DNA of 64,000 nucleotides from Nocardia harenae NBRC 108248 (GTDB taxonomy: Bacteria; Actinomycetota; Actinomycetes; Mycobacteriales; Mycobacteriaceae): positions 496,001-560,000 of the forward strand of contig NZ_BDBH01000007.1 of assembly GCF_001612885.1 (NCBI RefSeq), in the 5' to 3' direction. Numbering within the stretch: the first letter of the stretch is position 1; every line of letters starts with the position of its first letter. The notes beneath the pieces were generated by a model. It was not told the origin of the DNA and did no database searches. It worked only from the letters and a program-made list of their open reading frames with translations. The position numbers and the translations under genes were made by a program. This document shows, piece by piece, positions 24,523 through 32,847 of this stretch.

Positions 24523-24571
24523 GGTCGTGCTCCAGCGCCGACGTGGCGGCGGGGTTGCTCGTTCGGCAGTG
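24474..24571 (+). repeat. diverged tandem duplication of the Lrp-domain gene 3' end
   Basis: The last 48 bases of the Lrp-domain gene (24474-24521, encoding SYSSADVEAGFSLGE and stop) are followed at a 50-base offset by a diverged copy (24524-24571, reading SCSSADVAAGLLVRQ in the same sense). Shared runs include CTCCAGCGCCGA and GGCGGGGTT. The copy is outside any gene. Confidence 0.75.
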
Positions 24572-24581
24572 CGCCGGGCGC

Positions 24582-25730
24582 TCAGCCCGCCAGTACGGCG
24601 GTGAGCGCGACCCAGCGGTCCAGCAGCTCGGCGGCCTTCCCGCCGTCGATCGCGGCGGCGGCGCGCTCGATCCCGGCGCCGAGCGCGGCGTGCAGCGCGT
24701 CGCCGAGCGCCGCGTCGGCCGCCGTCGCGGGTTCGCGTGCGGCGTCCGCGCCGTGCGTGGGGCCGCACGCGGCGAGCGCGGCCGCGAGTTCACCCGCGGC
24801 GTCCGCGCCGGTCGCCAGGTCGTAGGCGACGATCGCGGCGGCCGAGTTCAGCAGCACGGCATCCCGCACCGGCCCCTTCGCCCCGGCGAAGACGTCCCGC
24901 GCGACGGCGGCGTTCACCACCGCGTCGCCGCCACGCAGCGCGTCGAGGGGCACCCGCGGAATCCCGACCCGCACCGGGTCGATCACGGTCTCCCGCCGCA
25001 CCCCGCCGGAGACCACCCAGGCCACCGTGGTGTCCGAAGTGGTGATCTCGTCCAGCCCGTCGTTGCCGCGCACCACCAGCGCGCTGGCCCCGCGCTCGGC
25101 GAAGACCCCGGCGATCACCGGGAGCAGGTCGGGGAAGGCGCAGCCGACCAGCCCCGCGCGCGGCTGCGCCGGGTTGGTGAGCGGACCGAGCACGTTGAAG
25201 ACGGTCGGGATGCCGATCTCCTTGCGCGCGGGTCCGGCGAAGCGGAGCCCGGCGTGGAAGAGCGGCGCGAAGCAGAAGCCCACCCCGACCTCGCGCACGC
25301 AGTGCGCCACCGCGTCCGCGCCGAGCGCCAGCTGCACGCCGAGCGCCTCCAGCACGTCGGCGCCGCCCGCCTTGGAGGACGCGGCCCGGTTGCCGTGCTT
25401 GACCACCGGCACCCCCGCCGACGCCACCACCACCGAGGACATGGTGGAGATGTTCACCGACCCGGAGCGGTCGCCGCCGGTGCCGACGATGTCGACCGCG
25501 TCACCGTCCACCCGCACCAGCGTGGCGTGGCCGAGCATCCCCGCGGCCATGCCGCCCAGCTCGGCGGGGGTGGGGCCCTTGATCTTCATGGCGACGCCGA
25601 AGGCGGCGATCTGGGCCGCGGTGGCATTGTCCGCGAAGATCTCGTCGATCACCCAGGTGGTGTCGTCCGCCGTCAGGTCGCCGCCGTCGGCGAGTACGCC
25701 GAGCACCTGGGGCCAGCTGCGCACGCTCAT
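24582..25730 (-). CDS. trpD: anthranilate phosphoribosyltransferase
   Basis: Second committed step of tryptophan synthesis: anthranilate plus PRPP to phosphoribosyl-anthranilate. Visible family signatures are VDIVGTGGDRSGSVNISTMSS (PRPP site), VKHGNRAASSKAGGADVLEALG and RKEIGIPTVFNVLGPLTNPA. Start ATG 25730 after GGTGGAG gives 382 aa, slightly long because of an Ala-rich C-terminal third (AACGPTHGADAAREPATAADA insertion). It is convergent with the Lrp-domain gene and divergent from the ctaE side, in the place of Rv2192c. Confidence 0.95.
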   Translation of the reverse strand: MSVRSWPQVLGVLADGGDLTADDTTWVIDEIFADNATAAQIAAFGVAMKIKGPTPAELGGMAAGMLGHATLVRVDGDAVDIVGTGGDRSGSVNISTMSSVVVASAGVPVVKHGNRAASSKAGGADVLEALGVQLALGADAVAHCVREVGVGFCFAPLFHAGLRFAGPARKEIGIPTVFNVLGPLTNPAQPRAGLVGCAFPDLLPVIAGVFAERGASALVVRGNDGLDEITTSDTTVAWVVSGGVRRETVIDPVRVGIPRVPLDALRGGDAVVNAAVARDVFAGAKGPVRDAVLLNSAAAIVAYDLATGADAAGELAAALAACGPTHGADAAREPATAADAALGDALHAALGAGIERAAAAIDGGKAAELLDRWVALTAVLAG

Positions 25731-25898
25731 CTCCACCCGTTCTTCCTCGTCACGATGTCGGGTTGCAGAGTAGTAGGGGAGGGCGGCGCCGCGCCGCCGG
25801 ATTCCGCCGCGGCGGGCGGCGGGTCCGCACCGCATCCGCCCGGCTCGGCTGCCGGCGCCCGGCGTCACAGGGGCGCCGACAGCCGGAGTTCCGCGGGC

Positions 25899-26294
25899 TC
25901 AGCCCGGCTGGAGCGCCTCCCAGCCCTCGGCCACTCCGTCATGGCGCTGGGCGAGCCCCGCCATGCGGGAGCGTTCCTGCGAGCAGTGCAGCGCGTCGAG
26001 CACCTGGACCCGCTGCAGCAACAGCAGTCCGGGCTCATCCGTCTGGGCCGGGGCATACCCGTCCTGCGCCGCCAGCTCGCACACCCGCGCGACGTGCTCG
26101 CCCGGCACCCGGAGGTGATGCCGCAGCACCACCTCGTCCGCCGGAACGAACCGATCACCCCGTTTCAGCGCCGCCGAACAGGCCTCGGCATCGTCGAAAC
26201 TCGACGCCACCACCACCAGATCCGGCCGCGCCGGATCCAGACCAGCGGCTTTCGCCGCCCCGAACAGCCGCCGCCACCAGGGTCGCTCCACCAT
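25899..26294 (-). CDS. hypothetical protein divergent from ctaE
   Basis: A 131-aa soluble protein: VERPWWRRLFGAAKAAGLDP, then VVVASSFDDAEACSAALKRGDRFVP, EVVLRHHLRVPGEHVARVCELAAQ and a C-terminal LLLLQRVQVLDALHCSQERSRMAGLAQ. Start ATG 26294 follows a GGAGG-containing stretch. The alternation of short strands and helices with conserved polar residues recalls small regulatory alpha/beta proteins such as RraB, but I cannot assign it. It is divergent from ctaE, sharing about 95 bases of promoter DNA. Confidence 0.65.
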   Translation of the reverse strand: MVERPWWRRLFGAAKAAGLDPARPDLVVVASSFDDAEACSAALKRGDRFVPADEVVLRHHLRVPGEHVARVCELAAQDGYAPAQTDEPGLLLLQRVQVLDALHCSQERSRMAGLAQRHDGVAEGWEALQPG

Positions 26295-26390
26295 CTCCAG
26301 CCTCCTACGCGACGTGTTGTTCCCGACACGGCGAGCACGACTTTCGCACCCGGCTACCTCTGTCGTACTACGGCGAGTCATACTTACCCC

Positions 26391-27002
26391 GTGACGACCG
26401 CAGTAGGGACCCAAGGATCGGCCATTACCCAGCGTGTGCACTCGCTGAACCGGCCCAACATGGTGAGCGTCGGTACCATCATCTGGCTGTCCAGCGAGCT
26501 GATGTTCTTCGCCGGCCTGTTCGCGATGTACTTCGTCGCGCGCGCGCAGGCGAACGGGAACTGGCCCCCGGAGCCGACCGAGCTGAACCTGGGTCTCGCC
26601 GTTCCGGTCACCGCGGTCCTGGTCGCGTCTTCATTCACCTGCCAGATGGGCGTCTTCGCAGCCGAGCGGGGCGATGTGTTCGGGCTGCGGCGCTGGTATG
26701 TCATCACCCTGGCCATGGGCGCGTTCTTCGTCGCCGGGCAGGGCTACGAGTACTACCACCTGGTGCACGAGGGGACCTCGATCTCCAGCAGCGTGTACGG
26801 CTCGGTCTTCTACATCACGACCGGCTTCCACGGCCTGCACGTGATCGGCGGGCTGATCGCGTTCGTCTTCCTGCTGGCCCGCACGAAGATGAGCAAGTTC
26901 ACGCCCGCGCAGGCCACCGCGGCGATCGTCGTCTCCTACTACTGGCACTTCGTCGACATCGTGTGGATCGGGCTGTTCGCCACGATCTACTTCGTCCGCT
27001 GA
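26391..27002 (+). CDS. ctaE: cytochrome c oxidase subunit III (aa3-type)
   Basis: A 203-aa integral membrane subunit with five helices, first GTIIWLSSELMFFAGLFAMYF with its conserved Glu, then LGLAVPVTAVLVASSFTCQMGVF, WYVITLAMGAFFVAGQGYEY, FYITTGFHGLHVIGGLIAFVFL and YYWHFVDIVWIGLFATIYFV. The start GTG 26391 gives the same length as M. tuberculosis CtaE. There is little room for a leader: the CATACTTACCCC just upstream could be a -10 region giving a leaderless transcript, which is a guess. First gene of the ctaE-qcrCAB block. Confidence 0.96.
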   Translation: MTTAVGTQGSAITQRVHSLNRPNMVSVGTIIWLSSELMFFAGLFAMYFVARAQANGNWPPEPTELNLGLAVPVTAVLVASSFTCQMGVFAAERGDVFGLRRWYVITLAMGAFFVAGQGYEYYHLVHEGTSISSSVYGSVFYITTGFHGLHVIGGLIAFVFLLARTKMSKFTPAQATAAIVVSYYWHFVDIVWIGLFATIYFVR

Positions 27003-27055
27003 CGCGGGCGTGGCGACAACGTAACGTCGGTTCCGTCTACTCCAAAGGGACACAG

Positions 27056-27919
27056 ATGAGTTCATCTCCCCCGTCAGCGCCGAAGCCCGCCGGCCCCGGG
27101 AAGGGCGAGGCCAGCACGATCCGCAGGCAGCGCAGGCTGCGCAGGCGGATCGCGGGCGGCCTCGCGCTCCTGGTGGGACTGGTCGGAGCCGGCTTCCTCT
27201 CGACCGCCCTCACCCCGGAGCCCCAGGTGGCGACGGCGAACGAGGACACCTCCGCGCTCATCCGCGAGGGCAATCAGCTGTACGACACCTCCTGCATCAC
27301 CTGCCACGGCGCCAACCTGCAGGGTGTCGAGGACCGCGGCCCGAGCCTGATCGGCGTCGGCGAGGCGGCGGTGTACTTCCAGGTCTCCTCCGGCCGCATG
27401 CCGATGACCCGCAACGAGGCCCAGGCCGAGCGGAAGCCGCCGAAGTTCGACCCGCAGCAGACCGACGCGCTCGGCGCCTACATCGCGGCCAACGGCGGCG
27501 GCCCCACCGTGATCCGCGACGAGAACGGCGAGATTGCCCAGGAGTCGCTGCGCGGCGACGACATCGGCCGCGGCTCCGAGCTGTTCCGGATGAACTGCGC
27601 CTCCTGCCACAACTTCACCGGCCGCGGCGGCGCGCTCTCCTCGGGCAAGTTCGCCCCGCCGCTGGCGCCCGCCAGCGAGCAGCAGATCTACGCCGCCATG
27701 CTTACCGGCCCGCAGAACATGCCGAAGTTCTCCGATCGCCAGCTGAGCGAGGAGGAGAAGCGGGACATCGTGGCGTACGTGCTGAACGTCAGGGAAGAAA
27801 AGGCGCCCGGCGGCTGGGACCTCGGCGGATTCGGCCCCGCGACCGAGGCGCTCGCCATCTGGGTGGTCGGCATCACGACGGTCGTCGGTGCCGCGATGTG
27901 GATCGGAACCCGGGTATGA
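27056..27919 (+). CDS. qcrC: cytochrome bcc complex diheme cytochrome c subunit
   Basis: A 287-aa subunit of the actinobacterial bcc complex. N-terminal anchor RRIAGGLALLVGLVGAGFL, then two class I cytochrome c domains with heme motifs CITCH (about residue 80) and CASCH (about 181) and distal Met ligands in SGRMPM and QNMPKF, then a C-terminal helix ALAIWVVGITTVVGAAMWIG. The two hemes replace a soluble cytochrome c and carry electrons directly to CuA of CtaC. Start ATG 27056 follows AAAGGGA. The stop overlaps qcrA (ATGA). Confidence 0.97.
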   Translation: MSSSPPSAPKPAGPGKGEASTIRRQRRLRRRIAGGLALLVGLVGAGFLSTALTPEPQVATANEDTSALIREGNQLYDTSCITCHGANLQGVEDRGPSLIGVGEAAVYFQVSSGRMPMTRNEAQAERKPPKFDPQQTDALGAYIAANGGGPTVIRDENGEIAQESLRGDDIGRGSELFRMNCASCHNFTGRGGALSSGKFAPPLAPASEQQIYAAMLTGPQNMPKFSDRQLSEEEKRDIVAYVLNVREEKAPGGWDLGGFGPATEALAIWVVGITTVVGAAMWIGTRV

Positions 27920-29139
27920 GTGCAGAGGAGCGCAACGACATGGTCCGGCCGGACGAGGGATCCGAGAGCGCCGAGCGGCAGTCCGCCGCTGAGCGGCACG
28001 ACGCTGCCGAGCCGACGATCGACCCCAAGGGTACCTTCACCGCCGAGCAGCTCGACGGGCTCTCCCGGGACGAGCTGGTCGCCATCGGCACCGCGCGCGA
28101 CGACGTCGACGTGGCCTACCGCGCCGAGCGGTTCCCGGTGCCTGGCACCAGGGCCGAGAAGCGCGCGGAGCGGGCCGTCACCTTCTGGTTCGCGATCTCC
28201 GGGATCGCCGCGGCCGCGCTGGTCGGGGTCTTCCTCTTCTGGCCCTGGCAGTTCAAGGGCGCGAACGAGGCGGGGCACGCCGAGTACGCGCTCTTCACCC
28301 CGCTGGTCGGGCTCACCTTCGGGATCTCGGTGCTGGTCATCGGCATCGCCGTGGTGCTGATCCGGAAGAAGTTCATCCCGCACGAGCTCTCCATCCAGAC
28401 CCGCCACGACGGCCCGTCGGACGAGGTCGAGCGGCGCACCCTCGCCGCCCAGATGTCGGACGCGCTGGAGACCTCCACGCTCGGCCGCCGCAAGATGATC
28501 ACCCGCACCGCGGGCGCCGGGGTCGGCGTGCTCGGCGTCGGCGCGCTGCTCGTGTTCGTCGGCGGCATGATCAAGAACCCGTGGGCCAAGCGCGACAAGT
28601 CGCCGCTGTGGGTCTCCGGCTGGACCCCGGACTACGCCGGCGAGACCATCTACCTGCGCCGCGACACCGGCCGGCCGGAAGACGTCGTGCTGGTGCGGCC
28701 CGAAGACCTGGACGCGGGCGCCATGGAGACGGTGTTCCCGTGGAAGGAGAAGTGGCGTGGTGACTCGCACGAGATGCTGCAGTCGCTGCGCGGCATCCGC
28801 AATGCCGTGATGCTGATCCGGCTCCGCACCGAGGACGCGGAGAGCGCCATCAAGCGCAAGGGCCAGGAGAGCTTCAACTACGGCGATTACTTCGCCTACT
28901 CGAAGATCTGCACCCACCTCGGCTGCCCGACCTCGCTGTTCGAGCAGCAGACCAACCGGATCCTGTGCCCCTGCCACCAGTCGCAGTTCTCCGCGACCGA
29001 ATGGGGCAAACCGATTTTCGGTCCGGCCGCCCGCGCCCTGCCGCAGCTGCCGATCACCGTCAATGCCGAGGGGTACCTCGTCGCCGCCCGCGACTTCATC
29101 GAGCCGCTCGGGCCCGCCTATTGGGAGCGTCGATCATGA
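27916..29139 (+). CDS. qcrA: Rieske iron-sulfur subunit of the cytochrome bcc complex
   Basis: A 407-aa Rieske protein with the [2Fe-2S] ligand motifs CTHLGC (about residues 333-338) and CPCHQS (about 354-359). As in other actinobacteria it has three membrane helices before the soluble domain (FWFAISGIAAAALVGVFLFW; FTPLVGLTFGISVLVIGIAVVL; TAGAGVGVLGVGALLVFVGGM). ATG 27916 overlaps the qcrC stop and its own stop overlaps qcrB (ATGA), so the three subunits are made in step. An earlier ATG at 27898 lies inside qcrC and is unlikely. Confidence 0.97.
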   Translation: MSAEERNDMVRPDEGSESAERQSAAERHDAAEPTIDPKGTFTAEQLDGLSRDELVAIGTARDDVDVAYRAERFPVPGTRAEKRAERAVTFWFAISGIAAAALVGVFLFWPWQFKGANEAGHAEYALFTPLVGLTFGISVLVIGIAVVLIRKKFIPHELSIQTRHDGPSDEVERRTLAAQMSDALETSTLGRRKMITRTAGAGVGVLGVGALLVFVGGMIKNPWAKRDKSPLWVSGWTPDYAGETIYLRRDTGRPEDVVLVRPEDLDAGAMETVFPWKEKWRGDSHEMLQSLRGIRNAVMLIRLRTEDAESAIKRKGQESFNYGDYFAYSKICTHLGCPTSLFEQQTNRILCPCHQSQFSATEWGKPIFGPAARALPQLPITVNAEGYLVAARDFIEPLGPAYWERRS

Positions 29140-30788
29140 GTGCAGAGGCAACCGGCGGCCGCGCCGCCGCCCAGATGAACGAGATGGACGAGCGCTACCG
29201 CGCCGCCGCCTTCGTGAAACGGTCGGTGAACAAGGTCTTCCCGACCCACTGGTCGTTCCTGCTCGGTGAGATCGCGCTGTACGCGTTCATCATCCTGCTG
29301 CTCTCCGGCATCTACCTCACGCTGTTCTTCGACCCGTCGATGACGCACGTCGTCTACGACGGCTCGTACCAGCCGCTGCGCGGCGTCGGCATGTCGCGGG
29401 CCTACGAAACGGCGCTGAACATCTCCTTCGAGGTGCGCGGCGGCCTCTTCGTGCGCCAGGTGCACCACTGGGCCGCACTGCTCTTCGCGGCGTCGATCAT
29501 CGTGCACCTGTTCCGGATCTTCTTCACCGGCGCGTTCCGCAAGCCGCGCGAGGCGAACTGGGTGATCGGCTCGCTGCTGCTGATCCTGGCGATGTTCGAG
29601 GGCTTCTTCGGCTACTCGCTCCCGGACGACCTGCTCTCCGGCACCGGCCTGCGCGCCGCCTTCTCCGGCATCACCATCTCGATCCCGGTGATCGGCACCT
29701 GGATGCACTGGCTGATCTTCAGCGGTGACTTCCCCGGCGACATCATCATCCCGCGGCTCTACATCGCGCACGTGCTGCTGCTGCCCGGCATCATCCTGGC
29801 GCTGATCGCCGCGCACGTCGCACTGGTCTGGTACCAGAAGCACACCCAGTTCCCCGGCCCCGGCCGCACCGAGAACAACGTGGTGGGCGCCCGCATCATC
29901 CCGGTCTTCGCCGCCGACCAGGGCGCGTTCTTCGCCTTCACCCTCGGCATCGTGGCGATCATGGGCGGCGTGCTGCAGATCAACCCGATCTGGAATCTCG
30001 GCCCGTACAACCCGTCGCAGGTCTCCGCCGGTTCGCAGCCCGACTTCTACATGATGTGGACCGACGGCATGGCCAGGCTGATGCCTGCCTGGGAGCTCTA
30101 CCTGGGCCGCTACACGGTGCCCGCCGCCTTCTGGGTGGCGCTCATCATGGGGCTGGTCTTCACGCTGCTGGTCGCCTACCCGTGGATCGAGCGCAGGCTC
30201 ACCGGCGACACCCAGGCGCACCACAACCTGCTGCAGCGGCCGCGCGACGTGCCGGTGCGGACCGCGATCGGCGCCATGGCGATCACCTTCTACGTGGTGC
30301 TGACGCTCTCCTGCGTCAACGACATCATCGCGCTGAAGTTCGACATCTCGCTGAACGCCACCACCTGGATCGGCCGGATCGGCCTGCTCGTCGCCCCGCC
30401 GATCGCCTACTTCCTGGCGTACCGGTTCTGCATCGGGCTGCAGCGCAGCGACCGGGCGGTGCTGGAGCACGGCATCGAGACCGGCGTGATCAAGCGGCTG
30501 CCGCACGGCGAGTACATCGAGGTGCACCAGCCGCTCGGCCCGGTGGACTCGCACGGCCACCCGATTCCGCTGGAGTACCAGGGCGCGGTCGTGCCCAAGC
30601 GGATGAACCAGCTCGGCTCGGCGGGCCAGCCCGGCACCGGCTCGTTCCTGCGCGCCGACCCGGTGCAGGAGAGCGAGCGGAACTTCGAGCACGAGCACGC
30701 GGAGGAGCGCAAGCAGCTCGCCGTGCTGCAGCGGGTGCAGGAAGAGGCCGAGCGCAACGGTCACAACGGGAGCAACGGGCACCACTGA
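29136..30788 (+). CDS. qcrB: cytochrome b subunit of the cytochrome bcc complex
   Basis: A 550-aa membrane protein carrying two b hemes and the quinol oxidation site. Heme-ligand helix FVRQVHHWAALLFAASIIVHLFR and the paired PRLYIAHVLLLPGIILALIAAHV are visible, with the Qp-site region near HWLIFSGDFPGD and the actinobacterial C-terminal extension ending in a hydrophilic tail rich in Glu, Asn and His. Last gene of the block, closed by the hairpin 30812-30845. QcrB is the target of telacebec-type inhibitors in mycobacteria. Confidence 0.97.
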   Translation: MSAEATGGRAAAQMNEMDERYRAAAFVKRSVNKVFPTHWSFLLGEIALYAFIILLLSGIYLTLFFDPSMTHVVYDGSYQPLRGVGMSRAYETALNISFEVRGGLFVRQVHHWAALLFAASIIVHLFRIFFTGAFRKPREANWVIGSLLLILAMFEGFFGYSLPDDLLSGTGLRAAFSGITISIPVIGTWMHWLIFSGDFPGDIIIPRLYIAHVLLLPGIILALIAAHVALVWYQKHTQFPGPGRTENNVVGARIIPVFAADQGAFFAFTLGIVAIMGGVLQINPIWNLGPYNPSQVSAGSQPDFYMMWTDGMARLMPAWELYLGRYTVPAAFWVALIMGLVFTLLVAYPWIERRLTGDTQAHHNLLQRPRDVPVRTAIGAMAITFYVVLTLSCVNDIIALKFDISLNATTWIGRIGLLVAPPIAYFLAYRFCIGLQRSDRAVLEHGIETGVIKRLPHGEYIEVHQPLGPVDSHGHPIPLEYQGAVVPKRMNQLGSAGQPGTGSFLRADPVQESERNFEHEHAEERKQLAVLQRVQEEAERNGHNGSNGHH

Positions 30789-30811
30789 GCGCCCGGCTCT
30801 CCCGATCGGAA

Positions 30812-30845
30812 CGGGCCCCGGATCCGCGCGGATCCGGGGCCCGTC
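30812..30845. terminator. intrinsic terminator after qcrB
   Basis: Perfect 34-base palindrome with 17-base arms (ACGGGCCCCGGATCCGC and complement), lying 23 bases after the qcrB stop and 39 bases before the end of the convergent RNase gene. It is probably bidirectional. Confidence 0.8.
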
Positions 30846-30884
30846 CCGTGTTTGTGGCCGGTGCCGTGCCCGGCCGGGTTCCGA

Positions 30885-31379
30885 TCAGCGGCTGCGCCGC
30901 CGGAAAGCCTCGATGGCGTCGAACTTGGCCAGGTTGTGCCTGGCGTCGGCGAGCGCGTCGTGCGCGTCGGCGGGGACCGGGGGCAGCTCGGGGCGGCCGT
31001 GCGCGTCCCAGTGCTGGCGCAGCTCGTTGGTGTAGCGCGGGAGCGCGGTCGGGAGCTCGACCATCGAGCCCCAGAGCTGGCAGAGCGCCACGTGGTCGTA
31101 GGCGGCGACCCAGGCCCAGAGCTCCGGCTGCACGGTCGGGCGGGGCAGGAAGAAGCTCTCCAGGTCGGTCCGGATGCGCTCGCGGGAGCGGCGCAGCGGC
31201 GAGTGCGGCGGCGGCAGCCGCGGCAGCACGTGCTTGCGCACCCACGGCCCGGCCCTGCTCTCGTCGAATTCGGTGGAGACGGCGTAGTATTCGCGGCCGT
31301 CCTCGCACACGACCCCGATCGAGACCAGGTCGATGGTGACGCCGTCCTCGATGAACTCGCAGTCGTAGAAGTAGCGCAG
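30885..31379 (-). CDS. 3'-5' exoribonuclease, Rv2179c type, probable CTG start
   Basis: A 164-aa DEDDh-family exoribonuclease like Rv2179c. Residues RYFYDCEFIEDG at the very N-terminus supply the first Asp and Glu; EYYAVSTEFD, WVAAYDHVALCQLW (third Asp) and HDALADARHNL (His, Asp) complete the site. The reading frame has a stop at 31425-31427 and no ATG, GTG or TTG before the catalytic Asp-Glu; the first such codon is GTG well inside the domain. The CTG at 31377-31379 lies 6 bases after GAGGAG and corresponds to the GTG start of the M. tuberculosis protein (VRYFYD). A start at CTG is therefore the only one that keeps the enzyme intact. Confidence 0.88.
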   Translation of the reverse strand: MRYFYDCEFIEDGVTIDLVSIGVVCEDGREYYAVSTEFDESRAGPWVRKHVLPRLPPPHSPLRRSRERIRTDLESFFLPRPTVQPELWAWVAAYDHVALCQLWGSMVELPTALPRYTNELRQHWDAHGRPELPPVPADAHDALADARHNLAKFDAIEAFRRRSR

Positions 31380-31461
31380 CGTGGCTCCTCGGCTCGGGAG
31401 GCGCCGGAGATCGGCGCCGCCCGTTCACCCTATGCGGTGCCCCGGTACGTATTCTGAACTG

Positions 31462-32847
31462 GTGAATTGGACCGTCGACGTACCGATCGACCGCTTGCCG
31501 GAACTGCCGCCGCTCCCCACCGAGCTGCGCAGGCGCCTGGACGCGGCGCTGGCGCGACCCGCGCTGCAGCAGCCGTCCTGGGATCCGGAGCAGGCCGCCA
31601 CCATGCGCACCGTACTGGAGAGCGTCCCGCCCATCTGCCTGCCCGCCGAGGTGGAGGAGCTGCGCGAGCGGCTCGCCGAGGTGGCCCGCGGCGAGGCCTT
31701 CCTCATGCAGGGCGGCGACTGCGCGGAGACCTTCGCCGACAACACCGAGCCGCACATCCGCGGCAATATCCGCACCCTGCTGCAGATGGCCGTCGTGCTC
31801 ACCTACGGCGCCAGCCTGCCGGTGGTGAAGGTGGCCAGGATCGCCGGGCAGTACGCCAAGCCGCGCTCCTCGGACACCGACGCGCTCGGGCTCAAGTCGT
31901 ACCGCGGCGACATGGTGAACTCGCTGGTCGCCGATGCCGCGGTGCGCGAGCACGACCCGTCCCGGCTGGTCCGCGCCTACGCCAATGCCAGCGCCGCCAT
32001 GAACCTGGTGCGCGCGCTCACCGGCGCGGGCATGGCCGACCTGCACCGGGTGCACGACTGGAACCGCGATTTCGTCGCGCAGTCCCCGGCCGGCGCCAGG
32101 TACGAGGCGCTGGCCGAGGAGATCGACCGCGGGCTGCGCTTCATGAGCGCCTGCCGGGTGAACGACCCGAGCCTGCAGCAGGCCAGGATCTACGCCAGCC
32201 ACGAGGCGCTGGTCCTCGACTACGAGCGCGCCATGCTGCGGCTCGCCGAGAACGCCGCGGGCGAGCCGGTGCTCTACGACCTCTCCGCGCACTTCCTCTG
32301 GATCGGCGAGCGCACCAGGCAGCTGGACGGCGCGCACATCGCGCTGGCCGAGCTGCTGGCCAACCCGATCGGCATCAAGATCGGGCCGAGTACCACGCCG
32401 GAGCTGGCGGTGGAGTACGTCGAGCGGCTGGACCCGAACAACGAGCCCGGCCGGCTCACCATCGTCTCCCGCATGGGCAACAACCGGGTGCGCGACATCC
32501 TGCCGCCCATCGTGGAGAAGGTGCAGGCCACCGGGCACCAGGTGATCTGGCAGTGCGACCCCATGCACGGCAATACCCACGAGGCCTCGACCGGCTTCAA
32601 GACCAGGCACTTCGACCGGATCGTGGACGAGGTGCAGGGCTTCTTCGAGGTGCATCGCGGGCTCGGCACGCACCCAGGCGGGCTGCACATCGAGCTCACC
32701 GGCGAGGACGTCACCGAGTGCCTCGGCGGCGCCCAGGAGATCTCCGACCTGGATCTCTCCGGGCGCTACGAGACCGCCTGCGACCCCAGGCTCAATACCC
32801 AGCAGTCGCTCGAGCTGGCCTTCCTGGTCGCGGAGATGCTGCGGTAG
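31462..32847 (+). CDS. aroG: 3-deoxy-D-arabino-heptulosonate-7-phosphate synthase, class II
   Basis: First step of the shikimate pathway (phosphoenolpyruvate plus erythrose 4-phosphate). The 461-aa class II enzyme starts at GTG 31462 (NWTVDVPIDRLPELPPLP), matching mycobacterial AroG. Metal and substrate segments are visible: FLMQGGDCAETFADN, RIAGQYAKPRSS, WQCDPMHGNTHE and HIELTGEDVTECLGG. A TATTCT lies 7 bases before the GTG and could be a -10 box of a leaderless transcript. The stop codon TAG abuts the pknL stop on the other strand (TAGCTA) with no spacer. Confidence 0.95.
   Translation: MNWTVDVPIDRLPELPPLPTELRRRLDAALARPALQQPSWDPEQAATMRTVLESVPPICLPAEVEELRERLAEVARGEAFLMQGGDCAETFADNTEPHIRGNIRTLLQMAVVLTYGASLPVVKVARIAGQYAKPRSSDTDALGLKSYRGDMVNSLVADAAVREHDPSRLVRAYANASAAMNLVRALTGAGMADLHRVHDWNRDFVAQSPAGARYEALAEEIDRGLRFMSACRVNDPSLQQARIYASHEALVLDYERAMLRLAENAAGEPVLYDLSAHFLWIGERTRQLDGAHIALAELLANPIGIKIGPSTTPELAVEYVERLDPNNEPGRLTIVSRMGNNRVRDILPPIVEKVQATGHQVIWQCDPMHGNTHEASTGFKTRHFDRIVDEVQGFFEVHRGLGTHPGGLHIELTGEDVTECLGGAQEISDLDLSGRYETACDPRLNTQQSLELAFLVAEMLR

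Noticed and set aside
23706..26390. Upstream extension of the ctaE frame by nearly 900 codons
   Set aside because: It runs through the exonuclease and opposite trpD without protein-like composition; the family start is GTG 26391.
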